Assembly: GCA_043742785.1 (NCBI GenBank)
Contig: JAYTXU010000038.1
Span: 1-13,952 of the forward strand
Direction: 5' to 3'
DNA: 13,952 bases
Source of the DNA: JACQCF01 sp043742785
GTDB taxonomy: Bacteria > Omnitrophota > Gorgyraeia > Zapsychrales > Fredricksoniimonadaceae
Numbering within the stretch: position 1 is the first letter of the stretch; every line of letters begins with the position of its first letter. Both the position numbers and the translations under genes were made by a program. Shown here piece by piece: positions 1-6,397 of the stretch. The notes beneath the pieces are model-generated. The model was not told the origin of the DNA. It was given only the letters and a program-made list of their open reading frames with translations, and made no database searches.

Positions 1-299
1 GTAATTTCCTGTCTCTTTTCAGGAACCAAGGTTGCTTGATCTGGTTTAATTTGCAAAGCAACTTTAACGATACTTTGAGAGATAGACATTTCTAAATTAA
101 ATCTAATCTTAATGCTTTTACGCAAAAGTACAATATCCATATCTTGAATATGACGACGATCTTCCCTGAGGTGAGCAACAATACTATGTGCGCCTGCCTC
201 CTCGCAAATGCGGGCGGCTAAAATAGGATCAGGATCAGTTTCAAGGCGAGCTTGACGCAGGGTTGCCACATGATCTATGTTAACTCCTAACTTCACCAT
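1..299 (-). CDS. pdxJ: Pyridoxine 5'-phosphate synthase, N-terminal part (runs off the window)
   Basis: PdxJ condenses 1-deoxyxylulose 5-phosphate with 3-amino-2-oxopropyl phosphate to form pyridoxine 5'-phosphate, the last ring-closing step of DXP-dependent vitamin B6 synthesis in the cytoplasm. The visible 99 residues carry the family signatures: NIDHVATLR at residues 7-15, HLREDRRH at 43-50 and NLEM at 68-71. The His and Glu in the last two correspond to the catalytic pair known in PdxJ. VPEKRQE near residue 90 is also conserved. The start ATG at 299 lies 3 nt after the stop of the tiny ORF upstream, without a strong Shine-Dalgarno sequence, so translational coupling is likely. In several bacteria pdxJ sits downstream of cdaA and ybbR, sometimes with glmM between, and this window has the same order with glmM absent. 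The C-terminal portion lies outside the window. Confidence 0.95.
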   Translation of the reverse strand, partial: MVKLGVNIDHVATLRQARLETDPDPILAARICEEAGAHSIVAHLREDRRHIQDMDIVLLRKSIKIRFNLEMSISQSIVKVALQIKPDQATLVPEKRQEI

Positions 300-302
300 A
301 AA

Positions 303-392
303 CTACCCATTCTTAACATAAATCCATGTGATAATAGCAAGAGCTAATGACACCAACTTTAAAAATAAATTAGATTCAAACCAATGTTTCAT
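303..392 (-). CDS. 29-residue membrane-anchor protein resembling the N-terminus of CdaR/YbbR
   Basis: This short ORF encodes 29 residues: a polar start (MKHWFES), one hydrophobic segment at about residues 9-26 and a short polar end (KNG). The pattern N-x-x-L-K-L-x-S-L-x-L-A ... W-x-Y-V matches the N-terminal transmembrane anchor of YbbR/CdaR proteins, the membrane regulators of CdaA. Known CdaR proteins continue into several extracytoplasmic YbbR domains, but here a stop codon follows the helix and pdxJ begins 3 nt later. Its ATG overlaps the cdaA stop (ATGA). A good Shine-Dalgarno sequence, AAGGTG, sits 5 nt upstream. Position, ribosome binding site and sequence pattern support a real gene, and a CdaA-binding or membrane-partner role is inference. 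It could instead be a decayed ybbR, although no further YbbR coding sequence remains. Confidence 0.6.
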   Translation of the reverse strand: MKHWFESNLFLKLVSLALAIITWIYVKNG

Positions 393-1162
393 GCTTTCAC
401 CTTCTTAGGAGGATCAAGAAACTCTTTAAGTAAATTCTCTAAATGCTGCTGATCATCAATCTTAATAAAGCGCCCCTCAAAAACAACACTAACATCCCCT
501 GTTTCTTCAGAAGCCAACGTAATTAAAGCATCTGTGTGCTCGCCTAATCCCAACGCCGCACGATGACGAGTACCAACTGTTTTACTAACCGAAGGATTAT
601 CCGATAACGGAAATAAACAAGATGAAGCTGCAATTCGTTCTCCACAAATAACTACTCCTCCATCATGTAAGGGGGATTGCGTCATAAATATACTCTGTAA
701 GAGTAGCGAAGATATCTTGGAATCCAGTTGAACTCCGCTTTCAATATACATCGTTAATTTCATTTGACGCTCAATCGCAATTAAACACCCCGTCTTACGT
801 TTAGCCAGTCGATAGACAGCATCCGCTACTTCTTCTATTAAAGCCTTTAACTCCGACTCCCCTAAAGAAACACTAAATAAATGCTGCCGTCCTAAACGAG
901 CTAAACCCGAACGCAATTCATGCTGAAAAATCACCACAATCACAATAATCCAAATAGAAAAGAAATTCTTCAATAACCAATTAAGAACTTCAAATCCCAG
1001 TATTTGCGAAATTAAAAGAGCAATAATTAAATACGCAATTCCCTGAAGAACTTGAAAAGCACGTGTACCTTGAAAGAATAATAGAATACGATAAAAGACA
1101 AACCAAAGAATGAAAATTTCAACAAGTAGTTTTATCAATTCGAGAGGATGAGCTATTTGCAT
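389..1162 (-). CDS. cdaA: Membrane diadenylate cyclase (CdaA type, DisA_N domain)
   Basis: CdaA makes the second messenger cyclic di-AMP from two ATP at the inner face of the membrane; c-di-AMP typically controls potassium/osmolyte balance and wall homeostasis. With ATG at 1162 the protein has 257 residues, close to the family norm. About three hydrophobic segments occupy residues 8-31, 36-57 and 66-81, followed by the cytoplasmic DAC domain. The domain carries SPLHDGG (about 163-169) and GTRHRAALG (about 197-205), the two nucleotide-binding and catalytic motifs. The first motif reads DGG where DGA is the usual form. A TTG at 1171 in frame would add three residues; neither start has a clear Shine-Dalgarno sequence, so I prefer the ATG. 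The upstream gene ends at 1183, and the downstream 29-codon ORF overlaps by 4 nt and resembles the regulator CdaR. Confidence 0.95.
   Translation of the reverse strand: MQIAHPLELIKLLVEIFILWFVFYRILLFFQGTRAFQVLQGIAYLIIALLISQILGFEVLNWLLKNFFSIWIIVIVVIFQHELRSGLARLGRQHLFSVSLGESELKALIEEVADAVYRLAKRKTGCLIAIERQMKLTMYIESGVQLDSKISSLLLQSIFMTQSPLHDGGVVICGERIAASSCLFPLSDNPSVSKTVGTRHRAALGLGEHTDALITLASEETGDVSVVFEGRFIKIDDQQHLENLLKEFLDPPKKVKA
398..403 (-). promoter_or_regulatory. Ribosome binding site of the 29-codon ORF
   Basis: On the minus strand AAGGTG lies 5 nt before the ATG at 392, inside the last codons of cdaA. It is one of the better Shine-Dalgarno matches in this part of the window and is the main reason to treat the tiny downstream ORF as translated. 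Confidence 0.5.
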
Positions 1163-1182
1163 ATGTGGCAATTGTACTGCAA

Positions 1183-1869
1183 CTAAGGAGTTTTTTCTAG
1201 AAAATTAGTCATATCTTGTGCTAAAGGAGCTTCAACCATAATCATATGACCTGTCACCGGCTGTGGAAAAGATAATTGCATCGCATGCAAAGCAGTACGT
1301 CTAAACCGTAACTCATAATCTTTACGAAAAATATATTTATCTTCTCCCACAAGAGGATGCCCAATCTTTGTAAAATGAATACGAATTTGATTGGTGCGTC
1401 CAGTAATCGGATTAACTTCAACAATAGTATATTGCTTTCGATGCTCAAGAACTTTATACAAGGTCAATGCCGATTGAGGAGGTAAATTCTTTTGAAATTT
1501 TCTTTGATAAAAATCTTTAATAGGAATCCTTATTTTTCCTTCAGTTTCCTTAACATATCCATGTACAAAAGCAATGTAGGTCTTTTTAACTCTTTTTTCC
1601 TTAAAAGCCTGCATCAAGGTTTGTTGATGCTCCTTACCTTTGGCGAAAAGAATAACCCCAGATGTGTCCCGATCTAAACGATGTGCCGGATGTAAATGAA
1701 CAGCCTCATTTCTTTGTTGATTAACCAAAGAAACAAGAGTGTTCTCTTCATCTTTATCTGTAGGAATTGTCAAAAGACCTGCTGGTTTATAAAAAACAAT
1801 ACAGTCTTCATCCTCATAAAGGATTTCAACAGATGTCCTATTAGGAGTATTACTTGTGGGAAGGCTCAT
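1183..1869 (-). CDS. RluA-family pseudouridine synthase without S4 domain
   Basis: This is a 228-residue RNA pseudouridine synthase that isomerises specific uridines in rRNA or tRNA. The catalytic motif HRLDRDTSGV is at residues 63-72, with Asp66 as the nucleophile. KKTY-x-A-x-V-x-G near residues 95-104 and GRTNQIRIHF near 158-167 are further RluA-family signatures. There is no N-terminal S4 RNA-binding domain, so the protein is shorter than RluC/RluD and closer in size to RluA or TruC-like enzymes; the exact target cannot be assigned from sequence. The ATG at 1869 lies inside the end of the upstream PilZ gene (20-nt overlap) and has no obvious Shine-Dalgarno sequence, suggesting coupled translation. 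It ends 20 nt before the chosen cdaA start. Confidence 0.93.
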   Translation of the reverse strand: MSLPTSNTPNRTSVEILYEDEDCIVFYKPAGLLTIPTDKDEENTLVSLVNQQRNEAVHLHPAHRLDRDTSGVILFAKGKEHQQTLMQAFKEKRVKKTYIAFVHGYVKETEGKIRIPIKDFYQRKFQKNLPPQSALTLYKVLEHRKQYTIVEVNPITGRTNQIRIHFTKIGHPLVGEDKYIFRKDYELRFRRTALHAMQLSFPQPVTGHMIMVEAPLAQDMTNFLEKTP

Positions 1870-2236
1870 GCGGATGCATTGAAGATTCTACAAACTCATG
1901 AATAATCTGACTATCGCGAGAAGAAATATCACTAAAGAAGATTGCCGTATGAAAAAATTCTTGATCAACAGCTGATTGGCTACGAACTACAACTCCTTCG
2001 CAGCTAATCCGCTTATTGACAACCTTATTATTACATCTTAAAGGTAACAAAAAATACAATTTTAACTTAGTCATTGGGGGAATGAATTTATTGACTAAAC
2101 AAAACGCTCCAGAAGAGCTTAAGTTCTTAGTCTCAGTGACCATATCAAGATCTCCACTGGAAATCTTAAGCGGTATCGCATGCTCTAATCGCGCATGTCG
2201 ACGACGTTCATCTCCTTGTGAATTCTGCATCTTCAC
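1850..2236 (-). CDS. PilZ-domain protein (probable c-di-GMP binder), first copy before the pseudouridine synthase
   Basis: This is a 128-residue single-domain PilZ protein. The two c-di-GMP-contact motifs known for the family are both present: R-x-x-x-R at residues 12-16 (within RRRHAR) and N-x-S-x-x-G at 38-43 (NLSSSG). The rest alternates short beta-like stretches, as in PilZ barrels, and ends in a charged, His-rich tail. No output domain is fused, so it would act by binding another protein; the partner is unknown. The start is a GTG at 2236, with AAGGGG about 8 nt upstream; an ATG two codons later is possible but less well spaced. It overlaps the pseudouridine synthase by 20 nt and follows the four-cysteine small protein by 5 nt, so the three are very likely co-transcribed. 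Confidence 0.88.
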   Translation of the reverse strand: MKMQNSQGDERRRHARLEHAIPLKISSGDLDMVTETKNLSSSGAFCLVNKFIPPMTKLKLYFLLPLRCNNKVVNKRISCEGVVVRSQSAVDQEFFHTAIFFSDISSRDSQIIHEFVESSMHPHEPSHK

Positions 2237-2241
2237 TTAAA

Positions 2242-2448
2242 CTACCCCTTAGCTTCTTCTGCTGGAACAGCTTCCGCTTGTGCCTTAGCCTTAGCGGCCT
2301 TGTCATCTGCATCTACCTTCTTAAAACAATTGCTATTGCAATAATAAGCCCCATTACGAAAGAAACGTCTGGCTTTCTTTAAAGGTTTTTTACATGCAGG
2401 ACAATTTTTTACTTCTTCAACAACTGGTTTTTTTGTTGCTTCGGCCAT
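2242..2448 (-). CDS. Small four-cysteine zinc-binding-type protein
   Basis: This protein has 68 residues with a C-x2-C motif at residues 16-19 and C-x3-C at 37-41, separated by a basic stretch and the pattern F-F-R-N-G-x-Y-Y-C. The spacing resembles a treble-clef or TRASH/MYM-like zinc site rather than a classical zinc ribbon. The last 25 residues are rich in Ala, Lys, Glu and Asp and look disordered. I do not recognise a named family. It has a strong Shine-Dalgarno sequence (AAAGGAG about 10 nt before the ATG). It is sandwiched between two PilZ genes, with an 80-bp gap upstream and 5 bp downstream. A role as an adaptor in PilZ signalling or as a metal or nucleic-acid binder is only inference. 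Confidence 0.75.
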   Translation of the reverse strand: MAEATKKPVVEEVKNCPACKKPLKKARRFFRNGAYYCNSNCFKKVDADDKAAKAKAQAEAVPAEEAKG

Positions 2449-2528
2449 AAAACTATAACTCCTTTCAAAAGTTATTATTACTTTTTCCTCCGGGCATCTA
2501 AAATCTGATATTTTAAAAGCGCAAGAGA

Positions 2529-2873
2529 CTAAGACAAAGATTCAAGACGATTAATACTAACATAATCTCGAATGGCTGATGAAAACGATTCGCTAGTCAC
2601 TAAACTTAATCCTACTTCCCAAGCATCATCTCGGAAAGGTATTTCTTTAACCCAAACTACCTTTGCTGAAAAAGGAATAAGTTGAAATTGACCAGGAAGC
2701 TGAATTTTCAATTCAAGAACAGTATTTAACGGAATAAACTCATGTACACTAAGTCTTAATCCCGTTTGGCTAATATCATCAGCCAACGAACCCTCTAAAG
2801 GGAGACCTCCCCCTCTTTGATAACCCACAGCTTCGTTAAACACAAAACGTGGATTTTGCCTTCTATTATTCAC
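2529..2873 (-). CDS. PilZ-domain protein, promoter-proximal copy
   Basis: This is a 114-residue stand-alone PilZ protein. R-x-x-x-R is at residues 5-9 and D-x-S-x-x-G at 33-38 (DISQTG), the two c-di-GMP-binding motifs of the family. Later strands with hydrophobic alternation (AKVVWV near 74-79, WEVGLSL near 90-96) fit the beta barrel. The start is GTG at 2873, with AAAAGGA about 9 nt upstream. It is the first gene after a candidate promoter and lies about 97 nt after the end of thiC. It shares family with the PilZ gene at 1850..2236 but the two sequences are clearly diverged, so they are not a recent duplication. It would sense c-di-GMP in the cytoplasm; its partner is unknown. Confidence 0.88.
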   Translation of the reverse strand: MNNRRQNPRFVFNEAVGYQRGGGLPLEGSLADDISQTGLRLSVHEFIPLNTVLELKIQLPGQFQLIPFSAKVVWVKEIPFRDDAWEVGLSLVTSESFSSAIRDYVSINRLESLS

Positions 2874-2916
2874 ACTCTTAAGTCCTTTTAGATAGAAATT
2901 TAACTACCTGATTTGC

Positions 2917-2944
2917 AGTATATCATAATCCTATCGGCTTACAA
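2917..2944 (-). promoter_or_regulatory. Candidate sigma-70-type promoter for the PilZ/cdaA/pdxJ unit
   Basis: On the minus strand a -35-like TTGTAA (2939..2944) and a -10-like TATACT (2917..2922) are separated by 16 nt, in the gap between thiC and the first PilZ gene. Transcription would begin near 2910, giving a leader of about 37 nt that includes the Shine-Dalgarno sequence. The -10 match is good (5 of 6), the -35 moderate (4 of 6). Confidence 0.5.
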
Positions 2945-2969
2945 TAAAAAATCCGAGCAAATTTCTGAC

Positions 2970-4736
2970 TTAAGAATATATTTTTCCACCCTGAGAAACA
3001 AACTCCTGAGCTTTCTCCTGAAGACCTTTTTCAGCAAAATCACGCACATCTTGAGTGATTTTCATTGAACAAAAATGCGGTCCGCACATAGAACAAAAAT
3101 GCGCCAGTTTAGCTCCTTCAGCAGGCAGAGTTTCATCATGAAATGCCTGAGCTGTCTCTGGATCTAAGCTTAAATGGAATTGATCTTGCCAGCGAAATTC
3201 AAATCTAGCCTTAGAAAGCGCATTATCCCAATCTTTAACACCTTGATGACCTTTGGCTAAATCAGCTGCATGAGCCGCAATCTTATAGGCAATAATTCCA
3301 TCTTTAACATCTTTTTTATTAGGCAAACCTAGATGCTCCTTAGGAGTCACATAACAAAGCATGGCTGTGCCAAACCAACCGATCATAGCCGCTCCAATAG
3401 CGGAGGTAATATGATCATAGCCAGGAGCGACATCGGTGGTTAAAGGGCCCAAGGTATAAAAAGGAGCTTCATGACAAATCATTAATTGCTTATCCATATT
3501 TTCTTTAATCAAATGCATAGGCACATGACCAGGACCTTCAATCATGGTTTGCACATCATGCTTCCAAGCAATCTTCGTCAATTCTCCCAAGGTCTCAAGT
3601 TCCCCAAACTGTGCCTCATCATTGGCATCAGCGATGCTTCCTGGACGAAGACCATCTCCTAAAGAAAAAGACACATCATACTGTTTCATAATTTCACAAA
3701 TGTCTTCAAAATGCGTATAAAGAAAACTCTCTTTATGATGACTTAAACACCATTTAGCCATAATCGCTCCGCCACGGGAGACAATTCCTGTCATACGCTT
3801 AGCTGTTAGCGGAATATAACGTAAAAGCACACCCGCATGAACTGTGAAATAATCAACGCCTTGCTCAGCCTGCTCGATCAAAGTGTCACGATAAATTTCC
3901 CAAGTTAACTCCTCTGCCTTACCATTCACTTTTTCAAGAGCCTGGTAAATAGGCACGGTACCAATGGGAACCGGTGAATTGCGTAAGATCCACTCACGGG
4001 TTTCATGAATATCTTTTCCTGTAGATAAATCCATCACAGTATCCCCGCCCCAACGAATAGACCAAGCCATCTTTTCAACTTCTTCAGCAATACTTGAAGA
4101 AATAGCAGAATTTCCAATATTAGCATTAATCTTCACTAAAAAGTTGCGCCCAATAATCATAGGTTCAATTTCAGGATGATTGATATTGGAAGGAATAATC
4201 GCACGACCACGGGCTACTTCATCGCGAACAAATTCAGGCGCGCAATTCTCACGGATCGCAATATACTCCATCTCAGGAGTAATTATTCCACGACGAGCAT
4301 AGTGCATTTGAGTCACATTAGCGCCACCTTTAGCACGCAATGGTTTCTTAATAGATGGAAAGCGTATGGAAGCAACTTCTAAATCATTCTCTCGTTCTTG
4401 ACGATATTGAGAACTAGACTCAGGAAGAACCTCTACATCTTGACGATCTAAAATCCAAGCCTGTCTTAAAAGAGGCAATCCTTGGGTAATATCAACCTTA
4501 ACTAATTTGTCGGTATACGGACCTGATGTATCATAAAGAGAAATTGGTTCATTAATCGTCACCTTACCCTTATGATCTTGTGTGGAAGAAAGTGCAATTT
4601 GACGGAAAGGCACTCGAATATCCTTATAAATCTTTCCTGATTTATAAATCTTCAAAGAACCAGGTAAAGGCTCGTAACTCAACTGATGACCATCAGGTAG
4701 AACTTCTTTCTTAACAGCTAATGTTTGGGGGGTCAT
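2970..4736 (-). CDS. thiC: Phosphomethylpyrimidine synthase ThiC
   Basis: ThiC is a radical-SAM enzyme that rearranges aminoimidazole ribotide (AIR) into hydroxymethylpyrimidine phosphate, the pyrimidine half of thiamine. The 588 residues give a full-length protein with the ThiC-associated N-terminal region (about 1-90) and the barrel domain. The C-terminal C-x2-C-x4-C motif is at Cys548, Cys551 and Cys556 (CSMCGPHFC), which binds the [4Fe-4S] cluster. Conserved stretches include RGGAIMAKWC and EGPGHVPMH. The ATG at 4736 has AAGGA 5 nt upstream. Only 18 nt separate it from the A-type Fe-S carrier gene, so there is no room for a TPP riboswitch immediately upstream, unusual for a bacterial thiC. 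Expression presumably follows the upstream operon. No other thiamine gene is present in the window. Confidence 0.97.
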   Translation of the reverse strand: MTPQTLAVKKEVLPDGHQLSYEPLPGSLKIYKSGKIYKDIRVPFRQIALSSTQDHKGKVTINEPISLYDTSGPYTDKLVKVDITQGLPLLRQAWILDRQDVEVLPESSSQYRQERENDLEVASIRFPSIKKPLRAKGGANVTQMHYARRGIITPEMEYIAIRENCAPEFVRDEVARGRAIIPSNINHPEIEPMIIGRNFLVKINANIGNSAISSSIAEEVEKMAWSIRWGGDTVMDLSTGKDIHETREWILRNSPVPIGTVPIYQALEKVNGKAEELTWEIYRDTLIEQAEQGVDYFTVHAGVLLRYIPLTAKRMTGIVSRGGAIMAKWCLSHHKESFLYTHFEDICEIMKQYDVSFSLGDGLRPGSIADANDEAQFGELETLGELTKIAWKHDVQTMIEGPGHVPMHLIKENMDKQLMICHEAPFYTLGPLTTDVAPGYDHITSAIGAAMIGWFGTAMLCYVTPKEHLGLPNKKDVKDGIIAYKIAAHAADLAKGHQGVKDWDNALSKARFEFRWQDQFHLSLDPETAQAFHDETLPAEGAKLAHFCSMCGPHFCSMKITQDVRDFAEKGLQEKAQEFVSQGGKIYS

Positions 4737-4754
4737 AAATTTCCTTGGATTGGA

Positions 4755-5108
4755 TTAGCTAAATGAAGTGCCGCATCCGCATGAAGATTTGGCATTAGGA
4801 TTACTATATTTAAAACCGCTTTCACGCAAAGTATCAACGTAATCAACTTGAACGCCTTTGACAAGTTCAACGCTTTCTTGATTAACAATCACCGTCAAAC
4901 CTTTTTGATCAAAAACAATATCGTTCTCATAAGGATTCTTCTGAAACTTTAATTCATAAGAAAGTCCGGCACAACCGCCGGTTGTCAGACCAAAACGCAG
5001 GGCATAACCTTCCTTGCCTTCCTTGAGCATCATGGATTTAATCTTTTCGACAGCAGAATCTGTTAATGTAATAAGAGGTGTTTGAGTGTTCATAAGCGAC
5101 GAAATCAT
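4755..5108 (-). CDS. A-type iron-sulfur carrier protein (IscA/ErpA/HesB family)
   Basis: A-type carriers accept Fe-S clusters from a scaffold and pass them to target apoenzymes. The three conserved cysteines are present: Cys46 in GGCAGLSY, and Cys110 and Cys112 in SSCGCGTSF near the C-terminus. The central beta-sandwich sequence is typical, and the 117-residue length is close to ErpA. The first ATG at 5108 is 16 nt after the M16 gene; a second in-frame ATG at 5093 gives 112 residues, and neither has a clear Shine-Dalgarno sequence. ErpA, IscA and SufA cannot be separated safely by eye. The next gene, thiC, encodes a [4Fe-4S] enzyme 18 nt away, so a role in supplying ThiC is a reasonable inference. 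Confidence 0.93.
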   Translation of the reverse strand: MISSLMNTQTPLITLTDSAVEKIKSMMLKEGKEGYALRFGLTTGGCAGLSYELKFQKNPYENDIVFDQKGLTVIVNQESVELVKGVQVDYVDTLRESGFKYSNPNAKSSCGCGTSFS

Positions 5109-5124
5109 AACATATCAATAGGTT

Positions 5125-6396
5125 TTAATCAATCTTCGCAATATCCTTCAATCTTCCCTGCTGTTTATCATCCAAAGGCCCAATTAAGCTAACATTTAAA
5201 CGATTAGGAGAAAGAATTTCTTTAGCCACCCTTTGGATATCCGTTAAGCTAACTGCTTTAATTTTCTTAACTACAGTCTCAGGGGTGTTAGTTTTATCTC
5301 GGCTAATAAGCCCCGCTCCCATCCAAATCATATGGTCCATTGTATCTTCAAGACCTAATAAAAATTGACCACAAAAATATTCCTTGGCTCGAGTTAGTTC
5401 ATCTTGAGAAACTCCTTTAAGCGTTACTTTGCGTAGAACCTTCAAAATCACATCCAAAGCATCTTCAATCTTATGATTATCAACCCCTGCACGAATCATA
5501 AAAACACCTGTATCATCCAAACTTTTTAAAGAACTTCCAATCGAATAAGCCAGCCCTCTTTGTTCACGCACCTCATTGAATAAACGGCTAGACATATTCC
5601 CGCCTAAAATAATGCTTAACAAAGCCAACACATAATAATCCTTATGATTAGTTTCATAGGCCAAAAATCCTAAAGCTAAATGCATCTGTTCTGTATTCTT
5701 CACAAAGAATTTAGCCGAAGCAGCCTTTTGTTCACGACGCGCTGAAAGATAATGATCTTGCTTTGCTCCTTTGAGTTTTCCTAACTTCTTGGCAACCATA
5801 TCCGCAATTTCTTCATGTTTAATATCACCACATAGAGAAACAACTACATTATCCGGCACATAATAACGCTGTTGAAAACCTTTTAAATCTGACTGGCTTA
5901 AAGAGCCTACCGTTTGAGGGGTTCCAGCTAAACTTGAACCCAAAGAATGATTAGGCCAAAGAAGCTCTTCTAAAAGTTCCATCACGTAATACTGCGGTAA
6001 ATCATAATACATTTTAATTTCTTCTAAGATGACCGTGCGTTCTTTTTCCAAATCACTCTTAGCAATTTGAGGGAAGAAACTAATGTCAGCTAAAATATCA
6101 AATGTTCGACTTAAATGTTTGCGGGGAACCTTGGCGTAATAACACGTTTCTTCTTCACCAGTAAAAGCATTGAGATTGCCTCCCACCCCTTCCACAAGCT
6201 GCTTTATTGCTTCACAAGAGTAATTCCGACTCCCCTTAAAAGCCATGTGCTCCATAAAATGAGCAACACCCTTATTCTGTGGATTCTCATAACGGCCGCC
6301 AACACCAAACCAAACGCCAACGGAGACACTGTCGCGATCTTTTAATCTTTGAGTAACTATTCTTAATTTATTATCGAGTGTTGTAACTTTACGCAT
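5125..6396 (-). CDS. M16-family zinc metallopeptidase (pitrilysin/processing-peptidase type)
   Basis: This is a single-chain M16 peptidase of about 423 residues, the short (M16B-like) class that works as a dimer or in pairs. The inverted zinc motif H-x-x-E-H is at residues 46-50 (HFMEH), and the third ligand is a Glu at about 126 in RTVILEEI. Both M16 halves follow, including a GGNMSSRLFNEVREQRGLAYS stretch typical of the C-terminal half. No signal peptide is evident, so it is probably cytoplasmic; substrates are unknown. I chose ATG 6396, one base after the trpA stop and with AAGG 4 nt upstream, because the longer alternative uses TTG at 6426 and adds an atypical N-terminus. The active-site residues are intact, so catalytic activity is expected. 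Confidence 0.92.
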   Translation of the reverse strand: MRKVTTLDNKLRIVTQRLKDRDSVSVGVWFGVGGRYENPQNKGVAHFMEHMAFKGSRNYSCEAIKQLVEGVGGNLNAFTGEEETCYYAKVPRKHLSRTFDILADISFFPQIAKSDLEKERTVILEEIKMYYDLPQYYVMELLEELLWPNHSLGSSLAGTPQTVGSLSQSDLKGFQQRYYVPDNVVVSLCGDIKHEEIADMVAKKLGKLKGAKQDHYLSARREQKAASAKFFVKNTEQMHLALGFLAYETNHKDYYVLALLSIILGGNMSSRLFNEVREQRGLAYSIGSSLKSLDDTGVFMIRAGVDNHKIEDALDVILKVLRKVTLKGVSQDELTRAKEYFCGQFLLGLEDTMDHMIWMGAGLISRDKTNTPETVVKKIKAVSLTDIQRVAKEILSPNRLNVSLIGPLDDKQQGRLKDIAKID

Positions 6397-6397
6397 A

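Noticed and set aside
303..392. Frameshifted remnant of a full-length ybbR gene
   Set aside because: pdxJ begins 3 nt after the stop, so no YbbR-domain coding sequence remains in any frame; a clean short gene fits better than decay in place.
2467..2485. AAAAGT / ACTTTT inverted repeat before the small zinc-protein gene
   Set aside because: Six A-T-rich pairs around a 7-nt loop are expected by chance in a sequence of this composition; no regulatory motif recognised.
2946..2966. AU-rich hairpin followed by six U residues after thiC (minus strand), a possible terminator
   Set aside because: The stem is six base pairs of A-U and G-U only; too weak to call as an intrinsic terminator.
4737..4754. 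TPP riboswitch before thiC
   Set aside because: The gap of 18 nt cannot hold the aptamer, and no thiamine-box core was seen in the end of the preceding gene.
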